From NCBI RefSeq assembly GCF_900109615.1, contig NZ_FOIX01000003.1:62001-126000 (forward strand): a stretch of DNA of 64,000 bases. Reading direction: 5' to 3'. This stretch comes from Kaistella antarctica. GTDB taxonomy: Bacteria > Bacteroidota > Bacteroidia > Flavobacteriales > Weeksellaceae. Shown here in pieces: positions 50,120 through 59,330 of the stretch (its first letter is position 1; every line of letters starts with the position of its first letter). The notes beneath the pieces were generated by a model. That model was not told where the DNA came from. It saw nothing but the letters and a program-made list of their open reading frames with translations, and did no database searches. A program made the position numbers and the translations under genes.

Positions 50120-52939
50120 TTAAAACCAACCTCTTCTGAAATAGCTTGTAATGGCAGAGAAGTTTAAGTTTAAAGTAAAACGAATTCTTTGCCCGTAATC
50201 TTTAAACGCGGGTTCAAATCCTAAAGAGCTTTGGATGGGAAAATAGACTTCCAGAAAATCAGGAATCACTTTTACTTTCACGCCAGAATCCCAAATAAAG
50301 TCGGCGCTTTGATTTTTGTTTTTGTAAACTCCTGCATCTGCATAAACATTAAACCAACGCCAAACGTGTGTATCAGCATTTACCGACGTGATCCATTGAT
50401 TGGCGGTCGATCCCAAATAAGATTTGAAGCCACCTTCAGCTAAAATTAACTGCTGTGCAAGAACGCCCGAAGTTGCGCTCTGTCCTAATAATCCGTAAGA
50501 AAAGGCATAATTAGAAACTTTTGAAATTCCATAATCAAACAGATTGTTTTTGGTTTTATTGGTAATAAAGTAACCTCCGAAAAATCTAAGACTAACTTTT
50601 TTATCTTTCGCAAATTCCCATCGGTACGCCCATTCGGTAGAAATTTTCTGAAAATCTTCCATCCACTGAACATTAGCATTGTACGATTTTTCGTGAATGA
50701 TGGACCGATCTGAATAACCATAACCTACATTCCATAAATTATATTTTCGATATTCCGTTTGATCAATCATTTTCGGATCTAAGTCTTTTTCTAAAAAATT
50801 ATAAGAAAAAACGAGGCTTCTACCTATGTCTGATCTTGGGTTTTTAGCAAAACTAAGCCCAACAAAAGCTCCAAGTTTCCGATACGTTAAATCGTAATCA
50901 TAATGAAAATGAGAACCGGAAACTCCCAAGTCTAAACTCCGGTAAAAACTATTCGCTGGTTGGAACGAGTAGGAAACCCCACCAGAACCAGCGAGTTTGC
51001 CTGTTCCAGAACTATAATAAGGCGTAAAGGAATAGCTGAATTTTTGCTCAAATAAAGACGCATTCTTAAAATTTAGTCCGATCAGAAATTTATCATAAGC
51101 ATTGAAACTTACCCGCGGATTCAAATAAATCTCGTTGTACTCAGGATTCGGGATATCTTTAAAAACTTTAAACTTTATTTTTTTGGTATTTGAGAAAACG
51201 CCTTTTGTATATAAATAATTGTCACGAAAGTTTTTTTCTGGAAAAATATAACCGTCGTTGATGATTATTTTTTCTGCATTAGATTGCGGTATGTTATACT
51301 CAACTGTTTTTGTGGAGGCGTCGGTATCAAACCAAAAAGTCTGCTTTTCACCTGATTTTTCTTCAGTTTCAATTTTGAAGGGAATTCTTTCAGTGGTGTT
51401 TTTTATGACCTTCACCTGAAAATCATCTCTGGTTTTTTTATACCGTTTTAAGCGAAAGTTGACCCGATTCTTTTTTTGAATAAAATTTTCTAAAAAGTCG
51501 GACGAATAATCAGACGCCAAAGTCAATTCATCTAAAAATTTCTTTTGATCAACAGGTTTTCCAGAATATTGAGTCAAATAATTCTTTAAAAAATCATCAA
51601 AATTTTCACTACCCATTTTTTCGGCGATGAAGGAGAAGAGACTTCCCGTTTCAAAATGACTAATCGCTGTAGCATTGAAGTTGCTTAAGTTTTGGAAAGG
51701 TTCGCCAATTTTTTGATCCAAGTTTTGCGTCACCATATATTGGTAAGCAAGTCCGTATCTTTCGCTCAATTCCAGCTTTGAAAGTCGGAAAAACTTCAAT
51801 GGCTTTAAACCAAATACTTTAAGATTATCTGGTAAATCTCCCAAGAGTTTTCGGTCTTTATAATACCGATCGAGATATTGAATTTCTAAATAAGTTTTTA
51901 ATCCGTTCACCAACCAATGATCGTCACTTTTTTCAAAAATTACTTTTCTTTGAATAATCGCTTTTGACAAAATACTGAAATAATTAAGATCGGTTTGCTC
52001 ATTATTCCTAAAAAGTTTGTAATTAAAAATCCAAAATTGCACATCATCGATACCAATAAAATCTTCATCTTTCCGAAACTTTTCGGTAATAAAAATTTTA
52101 GTTGGCAGCTCTCCAATTTTATTTTTGATGAAATGAAGTTGCAAAGGAAGATAAAACTCAAGTCTTTGTCTTTCAGTTACGGTTAAAGGATAACCGAAAT
52201 CGATTTCAATTTTTTCACCGTCAACGTGGGTAATTATTTGATCACCATTTTTGGATGAAATTAAAAATTCAGGATCTTTACTAATAATTCCTTCAAAAGA
52301 ATTGAATTCCGTTCGTACCAGGTTGCTTTCTACGAAATAGTTTTCAGGCAAGTCGAAATTGATCGTCCAATAATTTCCAGGACTTTGGTTTTCTTCTATA
52401 TTGCGAAAATACTTAGGTTTTTGATTTCCATCTTCAAACGAATCAGGAACGAGAAAGAAATATTTAAGTGATAATTTATCTGTCTCAATTCCATATCCAG
52501 TGAATTTTTTCTGCGGCAATTGCAAATGATATTGTAAAGAAATTTTAACGCTTTCGCCAGGTTCTAATTTTTTCGGTAGAGGAACGTAAATATTTTCCTC
52601 GGAGCCAGAAAAACTTTGCCAGTCTTTTTGGCCAATTTTAATCAGTAAATCCGTAGTGCTACCTAATTCTGCACTGTCCGCGAAATAAAGTTCATTACTA
52701 CGATCTTGTAGGGTTCGGGAAAGGAGTGGAGTATTTCTATTTTTGTAGGCCGAAATCCAATTAAGTAGCTTTACTTTTTCTAAATGTAAATCGGTGTTAT
52801 TGTAGTAAATTATTTCTTGACTTACGGAAACTATATTACTATTTTCGGTAATTTTAGCAGAAATATTAATGGTGTCCTGTTGGGCAGAAACCCCAACAAA
52901 AAATAAGAGAAAGAGGAGGACAGTAGAGAATCTTTTCAT
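50120..52939 (-). CDS. M1 aminopeptidase-like protein without zinc motif, fused to a beta-barrel
   Basis: Protein of 939 residues with a signal peptide (about 1-20, GVSAQ). Residues about 21-280 look like the N-terminal beta-saddle of M1 peptidases; about 300-480 are the helical peptidase-like region with DHWLVNGLKTYLEIQYL near 340-356, the place of the WLNEG block. The Glu of that block is Asn, and no HEXXH occurs, so it cannot bind zinc as M1 enzymes do. From about 625 to the end, strands such as NPRVSFNAYDKFLIGLNF and the end TSYFRRGWF indicate an outer-membrane barrel. The start is ATG 52939; a TTG at 52945 is less likely. Confidence 0.75.
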   Translation of the reverse strand: MKRFSTVLLFLLFFVGVSAQQDTINISAKITENSNIVSVSQEIIYYNNTDLHLEKVKLLNWISAYKNRNTPLLSRTLQDRSNELYFADSAELGSTTDLLIKIGQKDWQSFSGSEENIYVPLPKKLEPGESVKISLQYHLQLPQKKFTGYGIETDKLSLKYFFLVPDSFEDGNQKPKYFRNIEENQSPGNYWTINFDLPENYFVESNLVRTEFNSFEGIISKDPEFLISSKNGDQIITHVDGEKIEIDFGYPLTVTERQRLEFYLPLQLHFIKNKIGELPTKIFITEKFRKDEDFIGIDDVQFWIFNYKLFRNNEQTDLNYFSILSKAIIQRKVIFEKSDDHWLVNGLKTYLEIQYLDRYYKDRKLLGDLPDNLKVFGLKPLKFFRLSKLELSERYGLAYQYMVTQNLDQKIGEPFQNLSNFNATAISHFETGSLFSFIAEKMGSENFDDFLKNYLTQYSGKPVDQKKFLDELTLASDYSSDFLENFIQKKNRVNFRLKRYKKTRDDFQVKVIKNTTERIPFKIETEEKSGEKQTFWFDTDASTKTVEYNIPQSNAEKIIINDGYIFPEKNFRDNYLYTKGVFSNTKKIKFKVFKDIPNPEYNEIYLNPRVSFNAYDKFLIGLNFKNASLFEQKFSYSFTPYYSSGTGKLAGSGGVSYSFQPANSFYRSLDLGVSGSHFHYDYDLTYRKLGAFVGLSFAKNPRSDIGRSLVFSYNFLEKDLDPKMIDQTEYRKYNLWNVGYGYSDRSIIHEKSYNANVQWMEDFQKISTEWAYRWEFAKDKKVSLRFFGGYFITNKTKNNLFDYGISKVSNYAFSYGLLGQSATSGVLAQQLILAEGGFKSYLGSTANQWITSVNADTHVWRWFNVYADAGVYKNKNQSADFIWDSGVKVKVIPDFLEVYFPIQSSLGFEPAFKDYGQRIRFTLNLNFSAITSYFRRGWF

Positions 52940-52953
52940 TTGCAAACGTGGCT

Positions 52954-52961
52954 CAAATATA
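52954..52961 (-). promoter_or_regulatory. -7 promoter element for the M1-like/barrel gene
   Basis: TATATTTG on the minus strand, 14 bases before the ATG at 52939. Confidence 0.55.
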
Positions 52962-53045
52962 ATGATGTTTTTTAAAAAGTAATGCTAATACTCGCAATTT
53001 AGAAATATTAACTATTTTTGATAAATTATTAAATATTTTTCCCAT

Positions 53046-53891
53046 TTGAAACGATTTGGATTGTTAATGCTGGTGCTCTTTTTTCAAAATACTTATTCCC
53101 AAGTTATTGAAACTACACGAGTGTTGAATATTGATCCAGCTAAATCGACCATTCGCACGCGCTTTCAGCCACCAAAGGGTTTCTCCTGGGTAAACGAGCA
53201 ACCTGGGAGCTTCAGCGAATTTCTTTCTAATTTCCCACTTCATCCACCGAATCTTCCCGTCAGAGATTTTACAAAAATCCCCGTGGATCAGCAGAATCAT
53301 CATGCTGCGCTCCTGAAAATTACGGTAGGTGAAAAAGATTTGCAGCAATGCGCTGATGCCTGGATTCGGCTCTACGCGGAATATCTTTGGCTCCATAAAA
53401 AGTTTGATGATATCGGATTTGAATTTACCGACGGACAGTTTTTCGCCTGGGACGATTATAAAATAGGATTTCGAACAAAGGAAGTGAGAAAAAAAGTGAG
53501 TTTTGTCAAAACTAAAATCTCAGATGATTCCTATGAGGGTTTTCAGAAATATCTGGAAGTAATTTTCAGATATGCGGGTACGATTTCTTTAAATGAGGAA
53601 TCTGTTCCAGTGACAAATAATGCGGACATTCGGTCCGGTGATTTTCTGATCAAACCTGGAAGTCCCGGCCATTCGGTTATTATCGTGGGTGTAGCTCGAA
53701 ACCAAGCTGGAAAAAAATTATATATTTTGGCTGAAAGTTATATGCCCGCGCAGGATGTTCATATATTGGTCAATCATAAAAGTCCTCAGATATCACCATG
53801 GTATGAACTTGACATAGATGCGCCGCAAACAGTTACCGCAAAATATATTTTTAAACCAACGTCCATTAAAAGATTTCATGCTTTGCAATAA
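53046..53891 (+). CDS. DUF4846 family secreted protein
   Basis: Protein of 281 residues with a signal peptide (about 1-18, NTYSQ). The body fits DUF4846: IRTRFQPPKGFSWVNEQPGSFSEFLSNFPL-like opening, HHAALLKI, QQCADAWIRLYAEYLW, and the end GDFLIKPGSPGHSVIIVGVA with a conserved Gly-His-Ser in an NlpC-like position. The family is uncharacterised; the GHS-V-x-I-V end recalls papain-fold hydrolases, but I cannot show a catalytic Cys. The start is TTG at 53046, as only this gives the signal peptide. It is divergent from the M1-like gene. Confidence 0.78.
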   Translation: MKRFGLLMLVLFFQNTYSQVIETTRVLNIDPAKSTIRTRFQPPKGFSWVNEQPGSFSEFLSNFPLHPPNLPVRDFTKIPVDQQNHHAALLKITVGEKDLQQCADAWIRLYAEYLWLHKKFDDIGFEFTDGQFFAWDDYKIGFRTKEVRKKVSFVKTKISDDSYEGFQKYLEVIFRYAGTISLNEESVPVTNNADIRSGDFLIKPGSPGHSVIIVGVARNQAGKKLYILAESYMPAQDVHILVNHKSPQISPWYELDIDAPQTVTAKYIFKPTSIKRFHALQ

Positions 53892-53990
53892 CACGCAAAT
53901 CTGCCTTTGTAGAATTAGCAATAGACTGCGTCATCTTATTTCATTAAAGAATACGATAAAAAAATAGGTCGCTTATTTGTTGAGAAGTTT

Positions 53991-53998
53991 TAGTTTTG
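53991..53998 (+). promoter_or_regulatory. -7 promoter element for the MFS gene
   Basis: TAGTTTTG, 36 bases before the ATG at 54035. A TTG start inside this box (53996) is therefore unlikely. Confidence 0.55.
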
Positions 53999-54034
53999 CA
54001 GTCTCTGTTAAAAAATAGTTGTGCTCAACATTTC

Positions 54035-55198
54035 ATGAATAATAAATTACCCAATTCCTTGCTCTATCTTTTGAGCATTTCGGCTGGTTTGGTCGTGGCC
54101 AACTTATACTATAACCAACCTTTGCTGCACGATATTGCGACCAGTTTGAAGGTAACAAATTCTGAGGTGAGCAACGTTGCCCTTTCTACGCAGATTGGTT
54201 ATGCCATGGGTTTGCTGTTTATTATCCCGCTTGGCGACAAAGTAAGTAACTTGAAAATCATCAGATTAAATTTTTTAATTCTCGTGCTTTCCCTTTTAGG
54301 AGCCGCACTTTCGCAGTCTTTATCCTTATTAATTATCAGCAGTTTTCTCATTGGGTTTACGTCTACACTTCCGCAATTATTTGTACCAATGGTTGCGCAT
54401 CTTAGCAATGATGAAGGTCGCGGACGAGCGATTGGAATTGTCATGAGTGGGTTATTAATCGGTATTTTAGGAAGTCGCGTGTTGAGTGGATTGGTTGGCG
54501 AATATTTTGGCTGGCGCAGCGTTTTCTATGGCGCAGCTGGGTTGATGACGATGCTTTTCTTTTTGTTGAATGCGAAATTGCCTGTGATTCAGCCCAAGTT
54601 TGGCGAGAGTTACGTGAAATTAATGAAGTCGCTTTGGTTTTATTTAAAGACCGAACCTACGTTGAGACTCGCAACTTTGCGTGGAGCTTTAGCTTTCGGA
54701 AGTTTAAGTGCTTTCTGGACTACTTTTGTTTTTCTGATGGAAGATTCTTTCGGTTATGGAAGCGCGATTGCGGGTGGATTTGGGTTATTCGGAATTGCGG
54801 GCGCACTGGGAGCAACTGTGGTGGGAAAATTAAATAATCGAGTGAAGAAAAGCAAATTGATCATCTTCGGAGCAATTTTAATTATTGCTTCTTGGTTGAT
54901 ATTTTTAGTTTCGCCACATTCCATCATTGGATTAATCATTGGCGTTGTATTGATTGACTTGGGAGCTCAAGGCGTTCATATTACTAATCAAAATATCGTT
55001 TTCTCTAAAAATACAGAAGCTAGAAATCGAGTAAATACGATTTACATGGTTGGCTTTTTTATAGGTGGGGCGGCTGGGACAAGTTTCGGTTCCCTCGCTT
55101 GGACGTACTTTGGTTGGACCGGAGTTTCAGTTGTAGGTTTGTTATTCTCTGGAATTATTTTGATTGTACAACTATTGACGAGTAAGAAGACGATTTGA
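54035..55198 (+). CDS. Major facilitator superfamily transporter
   Basis: Secondary transporter of 387 residues with 12 membrane helices. The first helix block (ISAGLVVANLYYNQPLLHDIA) and the loop-2 motif (IPLGDKVSNLKIIR) are typical of the YbjJ/NarK-like drug-efflux branch of MFS. Substrate unknown; export of small organic compounds is the common role. The ATG at 54035 begins MNNKLPNSLLY just before helix 1. It is convergent with the Gre factor gene, with 11 bp between stops and no strong hairpin. Confidence 0.85.
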   Translation: MNNKLPNSLLYLLSISAGLVVANLYYNQPLLHDIATSLKVTNSEVSNVALSTQIGYAMGLLFIIPLGDKVSNLKIIRLNFLILVLSLLGAALSQSLSLLIISSFLIGFTSTLPQLFVPMVAHLSNDEGRGRAIGIVMSGLLIGILGSRVLSGLVGEYFGWRSVFYGAAGLMTMLFFLLNAKLPVIQPKFGESYVKLMKSLWFYLKTEPTLRLATLRGALAFGSLSAFWTTFVFLMEDSFGYGSAIAGGFGLFGIAGALGATVVGKLNNRVKKSKLIIFGAILIIASWLIFLVSPHSIIGLIIGVVLIDLGAQGVHITNQNIVFSKNTEARNRVNTIYMVGFFIGGAAGTSFGSLAWTYFGWTGVSVVGLLFSGIILIVQLLTSKKTI

Positions 55199-55209
55199 TA
55201 ACGGGTTAT

Positions 55210-55710
55210 TTAATATTCAATCTTTAAAATTTCAAAAATATTTTTTCGATCTCCTAAATTTAATTCGGCTTTTTCCCCCACTTTTTTGTGCATCAAAGCT
55301 TTTGCTAAAGGCGTAATAAACGAGATTTTCTTTTGGGAAATATTAGCTTCATCCACACCAACCAATTGAAAAGTTTGAGTTGCCTTATTTTCTACATTTT
55401 TAAAGGTAATAGTGGCGCCGATGTGAATTTCGTCTTGAGGTAATTTGGTAGGATCAATTATTTTCGCGGAGCTGATTCTTTCATTCAACAATTGAAGTTT
55501 CGCATTGATATAGTTAAAGGAAATTCGGTATTCTTTCTCTTGCGAAGAATCTAGACTTTCTTGGTCGCGCAATAAGTTATCCTTTTCTCCCATTAAAGAA
55601 TCCATTCCATTTTGAGTCACAAAGTTTTCTGTTCCTGCTGGTAAGTCTGCTCGGGGCGGAACCAGTGGAATCTCTTCCTGATCATCTTCTTTTACAAATC
55701 CTCTACTCAT
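55210..55710 (-). CDS. GreA/GreB family transcript elongation factor
   Basis: RNA polymerase-binding protein of 166 residues. It has an N-terminal stretch (about 30-85) that should form the coiled coil reaching into the polymerase channel, and a C-terminal FKBP-like half (IGATITFKNVENKATQTFQLVG, then ISFITPLAKALMHKKVGEKAEL), which is typical. The tip acidic residues that promote RNA cleavage are not easy to place, so it may be a GreB-like paralogue rather than canonical GreA. No TAnnTTTG box is visible upstream. Confidence 0.82.
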   Translation of the reverse strand: MSRGFVKEDDQEEIPLVPPRADLPAGTENFVTQNGMDSLMGEKDNLLRDQESLDSSQEKEYRISFNYINAKLQLLNERISSAKIIDPTKLPQDEIHIGATITFKNVENKATQTFQLVGVDEANISQKKISFITPLAKALMHKKVGEKAELNLGDRKNIFEILKIEY

Positions 55711-55774
55711 AATTGTTTTGATTTAAGGGTTCTTGATGCAATTTTCAGACCTCCTTTTTCATCGTTATTAAAAA

Positions 55775-55808
55775 AAAACTTCCGAAATCAGCAGATCCGG
55801 AAGTTTTT
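55775..55808. terminator. Terminator between the DsbA-family gene and the Gre gene
   Basis: AAAACTTCCG pairs perfectly with CGGAAGTTTT around a 13-nt loop, with A and T runs on both flanks. On the minus strand it ends the DsbA-family gene. Confidence 0.85.
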
Positions 55809-55827
55809 GAATTATATCTAAAAGTGA

Positions 55828-56532
55828 TTAATCACAGTTGCCATCAACATCACAACTATCACCGGTGTGAATGATCTGCAAGCCTTTATCTCCAGCTGAA
55901 AACTCTTTCCAAGAACTTTCTAAAACCTCTGAAAATGCTGCTGGAGGTTGCGCGCCAGAAACGCCATATTTATCATTAATGACAAAAAACGGTACGCCGC
56001 TAATTCCCATTTGTCGAGCCAACATCATATCTCGCGTTACATCCATCCCGAAATCATCAGAAATTAGCGCTTCTTTGATTTCATTTTCCTCTAAAGAAAT
56101 CGATTTCCCGATTTCAATTAAAATAGCTTCATCATCAATGTTTTTTCCCTCAATTAATTGGGCTTTAAACAGCGCTTCTTCTGCTTCATTAGCTAAGTTT
56201 TTTGTCGCAGCTAATTGTAATAAAAGATGGGCCCGATAAGAATTGGCTACTTTTTGATGATCAAAGTTGAACTCAATTCCTGCTTCCTTTCCAGCTCTGT
56301 AAACGTTTTCGTACATGCCTTTGGCTTCTGCTTCAGTAATTCCTTTTGCCTCTTTAAAATAGTCTAAAGAACTGATGTCTGGTTGTGTTTTTAATTCCGG
56401 ATCGAGTTGAAAACTATGCCAAGTGACTTCTACCTTGTCTTTATCTGGAAACTGCGCTAAGGCTTTCTCAAAATTCTTTTTACCAACATAACAAAACGGA
56501 CAACGAATGTCACTCCAAATATCTACTTTCAT
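55828..56532 (-). CDS. DsbA-family (FrnE-like) thiol oxidoreductase
   Basis: Thioredoxin-fold protein of 234 residues with the active-site CPFC (Cys11-Cys14) right at the start and the cis-Pro loop GISGVPFFVIND. The helical insertion and SGAQPPAAF match the FrnE/DsbA-like branch. No signal peptide is present, so it works in the cytosol, perhaps in oxidative stress defence. The C terminus adds a pair CDVDGNC that could form a second redox or metal site. Own promoter (56556-56563) and terminator. Confidence 0.87.
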   Translation of the reverse strand: MKVDIWSDIRCPFCYVGKKNFEKALAQFPDKDKVEVTWHSFQLDPELKTQPDISSLDYFKEAKGITEAEAKGMYENVYRAGKEAGIEFNFDHQKVANSYRAHLLLQLAATKNLANEAEEALFKAQLIEGKNIDDEAILIEIGKSISLEENEIKEALISDDFGMDVTRDMMLARQMGISGVPFFVINDKYGVSGAQPPAAFSEVLESSWKEFSAGDKGLQIIHTGDSCDVDGNCD

Positions 56533-56555
56533 AACTTTTTCTTTTTATTAAGTAC

Positions 56556-56563
56556 CAAAGATA
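56556..56563 (-). promoter_or_regulatory. -7 promoter element for the DsbA-family gene
   Basis: TATCTTTG on the minus strand, 23 bases before the ATG at 56532. Confidence 0.55.
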
Positions 56564-56633
56564 AGAAAGTTCAAAATGATGAATCTTGAGCTATGGTAAT
56601 AAAGTGCAATTTTGTGAATGTTTACGATGTGTT

Positions 56634-57560
56634 TTAAATTCCCAAAAAACCAGAATATTTCATGACCAAATACCAGATGGTTAAGGTGATAAACGATAAT
56701 GGAATCCCAACGCCCAAGATGAGGTTGCAAAGTTTAGGTTCTAACCGATGAGCCGCGGCGATGATGGCTGCAGTCACCATGGAACCCATGGCAGATTCTA
56801 AAAAAGAAATTTCGATGACCTCGCCTCTTTGTTTTAAAATTATAAAGTAAAGAATGAAAATAGAGGCCGGAAATAAAATCAATTTAAATAATAACGCCCA
56901 GAACAGAGGTTTTGCATCATGATCTAATTTTTGCCATTTCAATTGACTGCCGACCGAAACCAAAGCAAGTGGAACGGTTGTGGCTCCCAATTTTTCAAAA
57001 ACTTCATCAATGACTACGGGAACATTAACATTTAATAAATTCAGAATGACCGCAATTAAAAAAGCGATAAAGGGTGGGAATTTAAATATCTTTTTAAGTA
57101 TTTCTAAGAATGAATTTTTCTCACCCGAATAGAAATTAGCGATGGTAATTCCCAAGGTTGAAAGTGCTACGAAAGAACCAGGCTGATCCACGAGCATCAC
57201 GGTTTGTAAACCACTTTCGCCGTACAATGATTGAATTACGGGTATGCCGACAAAAGAGGTATTTCCGAACCCTGCACACAAAATTAGACAACCAATCAAC
57301 GTTTTCGACCATTTCATTTTCTTACCAAGAAAACCAAAAAATAATACCGCTAAAATAATGTTAAGCCAGGGAACCATCACCGGAAAGATCACCTGCAGAT
57401 TTAGGGTGATTTTTGGAATGTAATAGAGAGAAAGCGCCGAAAGTGAAATATTGATCACAAAAGAATTCAACGCAAGATGTCCATTTTCTGGGAAGAGTTT
57501 TGTTTTTCTGAGAATGAATCCTAGAAATAAACACAGAAACAGTAAAATTAAATTAGACAA
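56634..57560 (-). CDS. AEC (auxin efflux carrier) family transporter
   Basis: Membrane protein of 308 residues with ten hydrophobic segments in two halves, the layout of AEC/BART transporters. The second helix region (LALNSFVINISLSALSLYYI) and GFGNTSFVGIPVIQSLYG, with its conserved N-x-x-x-x-G-I-P, are family features. Bacterial members export malate, malonate or other organic acids; the substrate here is unknown. The start is TTG at 57560; no ATG is close. A repeat at 57635-57688 lies upstream. Confidence 0.85.
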   Translation of the reverse strand: MSNLILLFLCLFLGFILRKTKLFPENGHLALNSFVINISLSALSLYYIPKITLNLQVIFPVMVPWLNIILAVLFFGFLGKKMKWSKTLIGCLILCAGFGNTSFVGIPVIQSLYGESGLQTVMLVDQPGSFVALSTLGITIANFYSGEKNSFLEILKKIFKFPPFIAFLIAVILNLLNVNVPVVIDEVFEKLGATTVPLALVSVGSQLKWQKLDHDAKPLFWALLFKLILFPASIFILYFIILKQRGEVIEISFLESAMGSMVTAAIIAAAHRLEPKLCNLILGVGIPLSFITLTIWYLVMKYSGFLGI

Positions 57561-57634
57561 ATTTTAATTTTATTTAAGTAATTCATTATTCAATAAATAA
57601 CGAGAAAGGTGATTAGAGAGATTTTAAAAACTCC

Positions 57635-57688
57635 CGCAGATTTTACAGGTTTTTACAGTATTAATCTGCGCCATCTGCAAAATCTGCG
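57635..57688. repeat. CGCAGATTTT inverted repeat with ATCTGCG units
   Basis: CGCAGATTTT (57635-57644) pairs with AAAATCTGCG (57679-57688). Between the arms two more ATCTGC units lie in direct order. The phrase resembles the CATCTGTG repeat at 10083-10188. It sits between the UMP synthase and AEC genes and could weaken read-through, though there is no T run next to the stem. Confidence 0.55.
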
Positions 57689-57717
57689 AGAGCATATTTT
57701 ATTTAAGAGAATGTAAT

Positions 57718-59076
57718 CTACAAACTTCCTTCATAAGCATTCCAGCCAGCAATTTTGTAACTCAAGGCAGACTTTTCGGCGTCAAATGATTTGTAAATTC
57801 CACGTCCTACGATAATGAAATCAGTTTCCAATTCGTTGAAAGCGTGTTCTGGCGTATTGTATTGCTGACCTTTCCCATCGCCAGCTTCGGCAACGTTAAT
57901 TCCTGGTGTAAACAAAAGCAATTCGTTTGGAATTTTATTTTGAGACACTCCACCAAAAACATTGGGATGCGAGAGTGCAATTTTAGTTGCTTCTTCGCGG
58001 TAATTCGTATTGGTCAAAGTCCCTTTAGACGACATTCCCAAAATGGCAACAACGCCAACATTTCTGAAACAGTCTAGCGATTCGTAGCCAGCGATTACTT
58101 GCGCAGTCACAAGATCTGCCCAGTTTGAAATCTTATAAAGTCCGTAAGAGAATTGTAATTCCTGTGTGTTTCCGATGTCTGCAAATTTGCGGTCTTCCAT
58201 TAGCAGAAAGTTATATTTGGTCGCTAAATCTTTTAATGGTAAGATGGTTGCGTCAGAGTCAAAATCAAGAATAATATCCATGTGAGTTTTTAAAGCAACG
58301 ATGTGTGGACCAACTTTTTCAGCCAGCGTCAATAATTCCTGCGTGGAAGTAACATCTGCGGAAACGATTAGATTCGATTTTTTTTCAATGGCAATTTCCA
58401 ATAACTTTTGCGCAACGGAATGATCACAAATCTCTAGTTTCTGTTCGTAAGAAAGTCGTTTTTCTTCTTCGAATTTAACGACATTGCCAGCAAGAAAATC
58501 GTTGATTCTTCCCACTTCATCATCAGTTAGGTGACCTTCGTCTTTTAACATGGTACAGACGTCAGAAATGGTGAAAAGGGTATGAACACGGAAACCTTTG
58601 CTCTCTAAAAGTTCTTTCCCACCTTGTTGGCGATCCAATACCACTACAATATCCGAAACTATAATTCCTTCATTTTCAATTTCCGGAATGGTTTCCAGTA
58701 AAGAAGTTCCTGAGGTAACTACATCTTCGACTAACAAGCAGTTTTGGCCAGGCGTATAGATGCCTTCCAGTATTTTTTTAGTACCATACTCTTTGGCTTC
58801 TTTTCGTTTGATAATCAACGGGAGATAACTTTCCAGCGACATGGCCGTCGCCATCGGAAGAGCTGCATATGGAACACCACATATCAAATCGAAATTATCC
58901 AGTGGAAGCATGTCTAACAGATAATTGGCGAGTAGTTTTAGTATTTTAGGATCCGACGCAAGTGGACGTAAATCCACATAAAAAGGACTTTCAATGCCCG
59001 ATTTCAGCGTAAACCTACCAAATTTGATGATGCCGAGTTTATAACACTCGAGGAAAAATTCTTTCTTAGTTTCCAT
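57718..59076 (-). CDS. Bifunctional UMP synthase (orotate phosphoribosyltransferase + OMP decarboxylase)
   Basis: Fused enzyme of 452 residues for the last two steps of UMP synthesis. Residues 1-195 are PyrE-like: SGIESPFYVDLRPLASDP and the PRPP loop LLVEDVVTSGTS (114-125). Residues about 205-452 are PyrF-like of the eukaryotic-type class: ADVTSTQELL, ALKTHMDI (Lys263), and the catalytic EDRKFADIGNT with Asp295, Lys297, Asp300, ending IIVGRGIYKS. OPRT before ODC is the same order as in animal and plant UMP synthase. Own promoter at 59096-59103. Confidence 0.93.
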   Translation of the reverse strand: METKKEFFLECYKLGIIKFGRFTLKSGIESPFYVDLRPLASDPKILKLLANYLLDMLPLDNFDLICGVPYAALPMATAMSLESYLPLIIKRKEAKEYGTKKILEGIYTPGQNCLLVEDVVTSGTSLLETIPEIENEGIIVSDIVVVLDRQQGGKELLESKGFRVHTLFTISDVCTMLKDEGHLTDDEVGRINDFLAGNVVKFEEEKRLSYEQKLEICDHSVAQKLLEIAIEKKSNLIVSADVTSTQELLTLAEKVGPHIVALKTHMDIILDFDSDATILPLKDLATKYNFLLMEDRKFADIGNTQELQFSYGLYKISNWADLVTAQVIAGYESLDCFRNVGVVAILGMSSKGTLTNTNYREEATKIALSHPNVFGGVSQNKIPNELLLFTPGINVAEAGDGKGQQYNTPEHAFNELETDFIIVGRGIYKSFDAEKSALSYKIAGWNAYEGSL

Positions 59077-59095
59077 GTACTTTTTTACTTTGAAA

Positions 59096-59103
59096 CAAAT
59101 TTA
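59096..59103 (-). promoter_or_regulatory. -7 promoter element for the UMP synthase gene
   Basis: TAAATTTG on the minus strand, 19 bases before the ATG at 59076; a TTTG 24 bp further up could be the -33 element. Confidence 0.6.
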
Positions 59104-59330
59104 AGAATTATATCCTAAAAAATCTATCAAACTATTTTTGCTGCTCCACATTTTCCCTGATGGGCGTCTTTTTAAAACTTTTTCGTCTACCTGTTAATTT
59201 TTAAAGATCATAGACTCCATTATTTCAAATTGAAAAATAGGTGTTTTCCGCAAAAAATTAGGGTTATATCGCTACTAAAAATCCGACAGTTACTTTTTAA
59301 TTTTACCATTAATTATAAATACAAAAAATT

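Noticed and set aside
50205-50225. GGGTTCAAATCC-like stretch that resembles a tRNA T-arm
   Set aside because: It is inside the coding sequence of the barrel protein (minus strand, GFEPAF), and no acceptor or anticodon stem can be placed around it.
53064-53396. Minus-strand frame of 110 codons
   Set aside because: It is the complement of the DUF4846 coding region, which has a signal peptide and conserved blocks.
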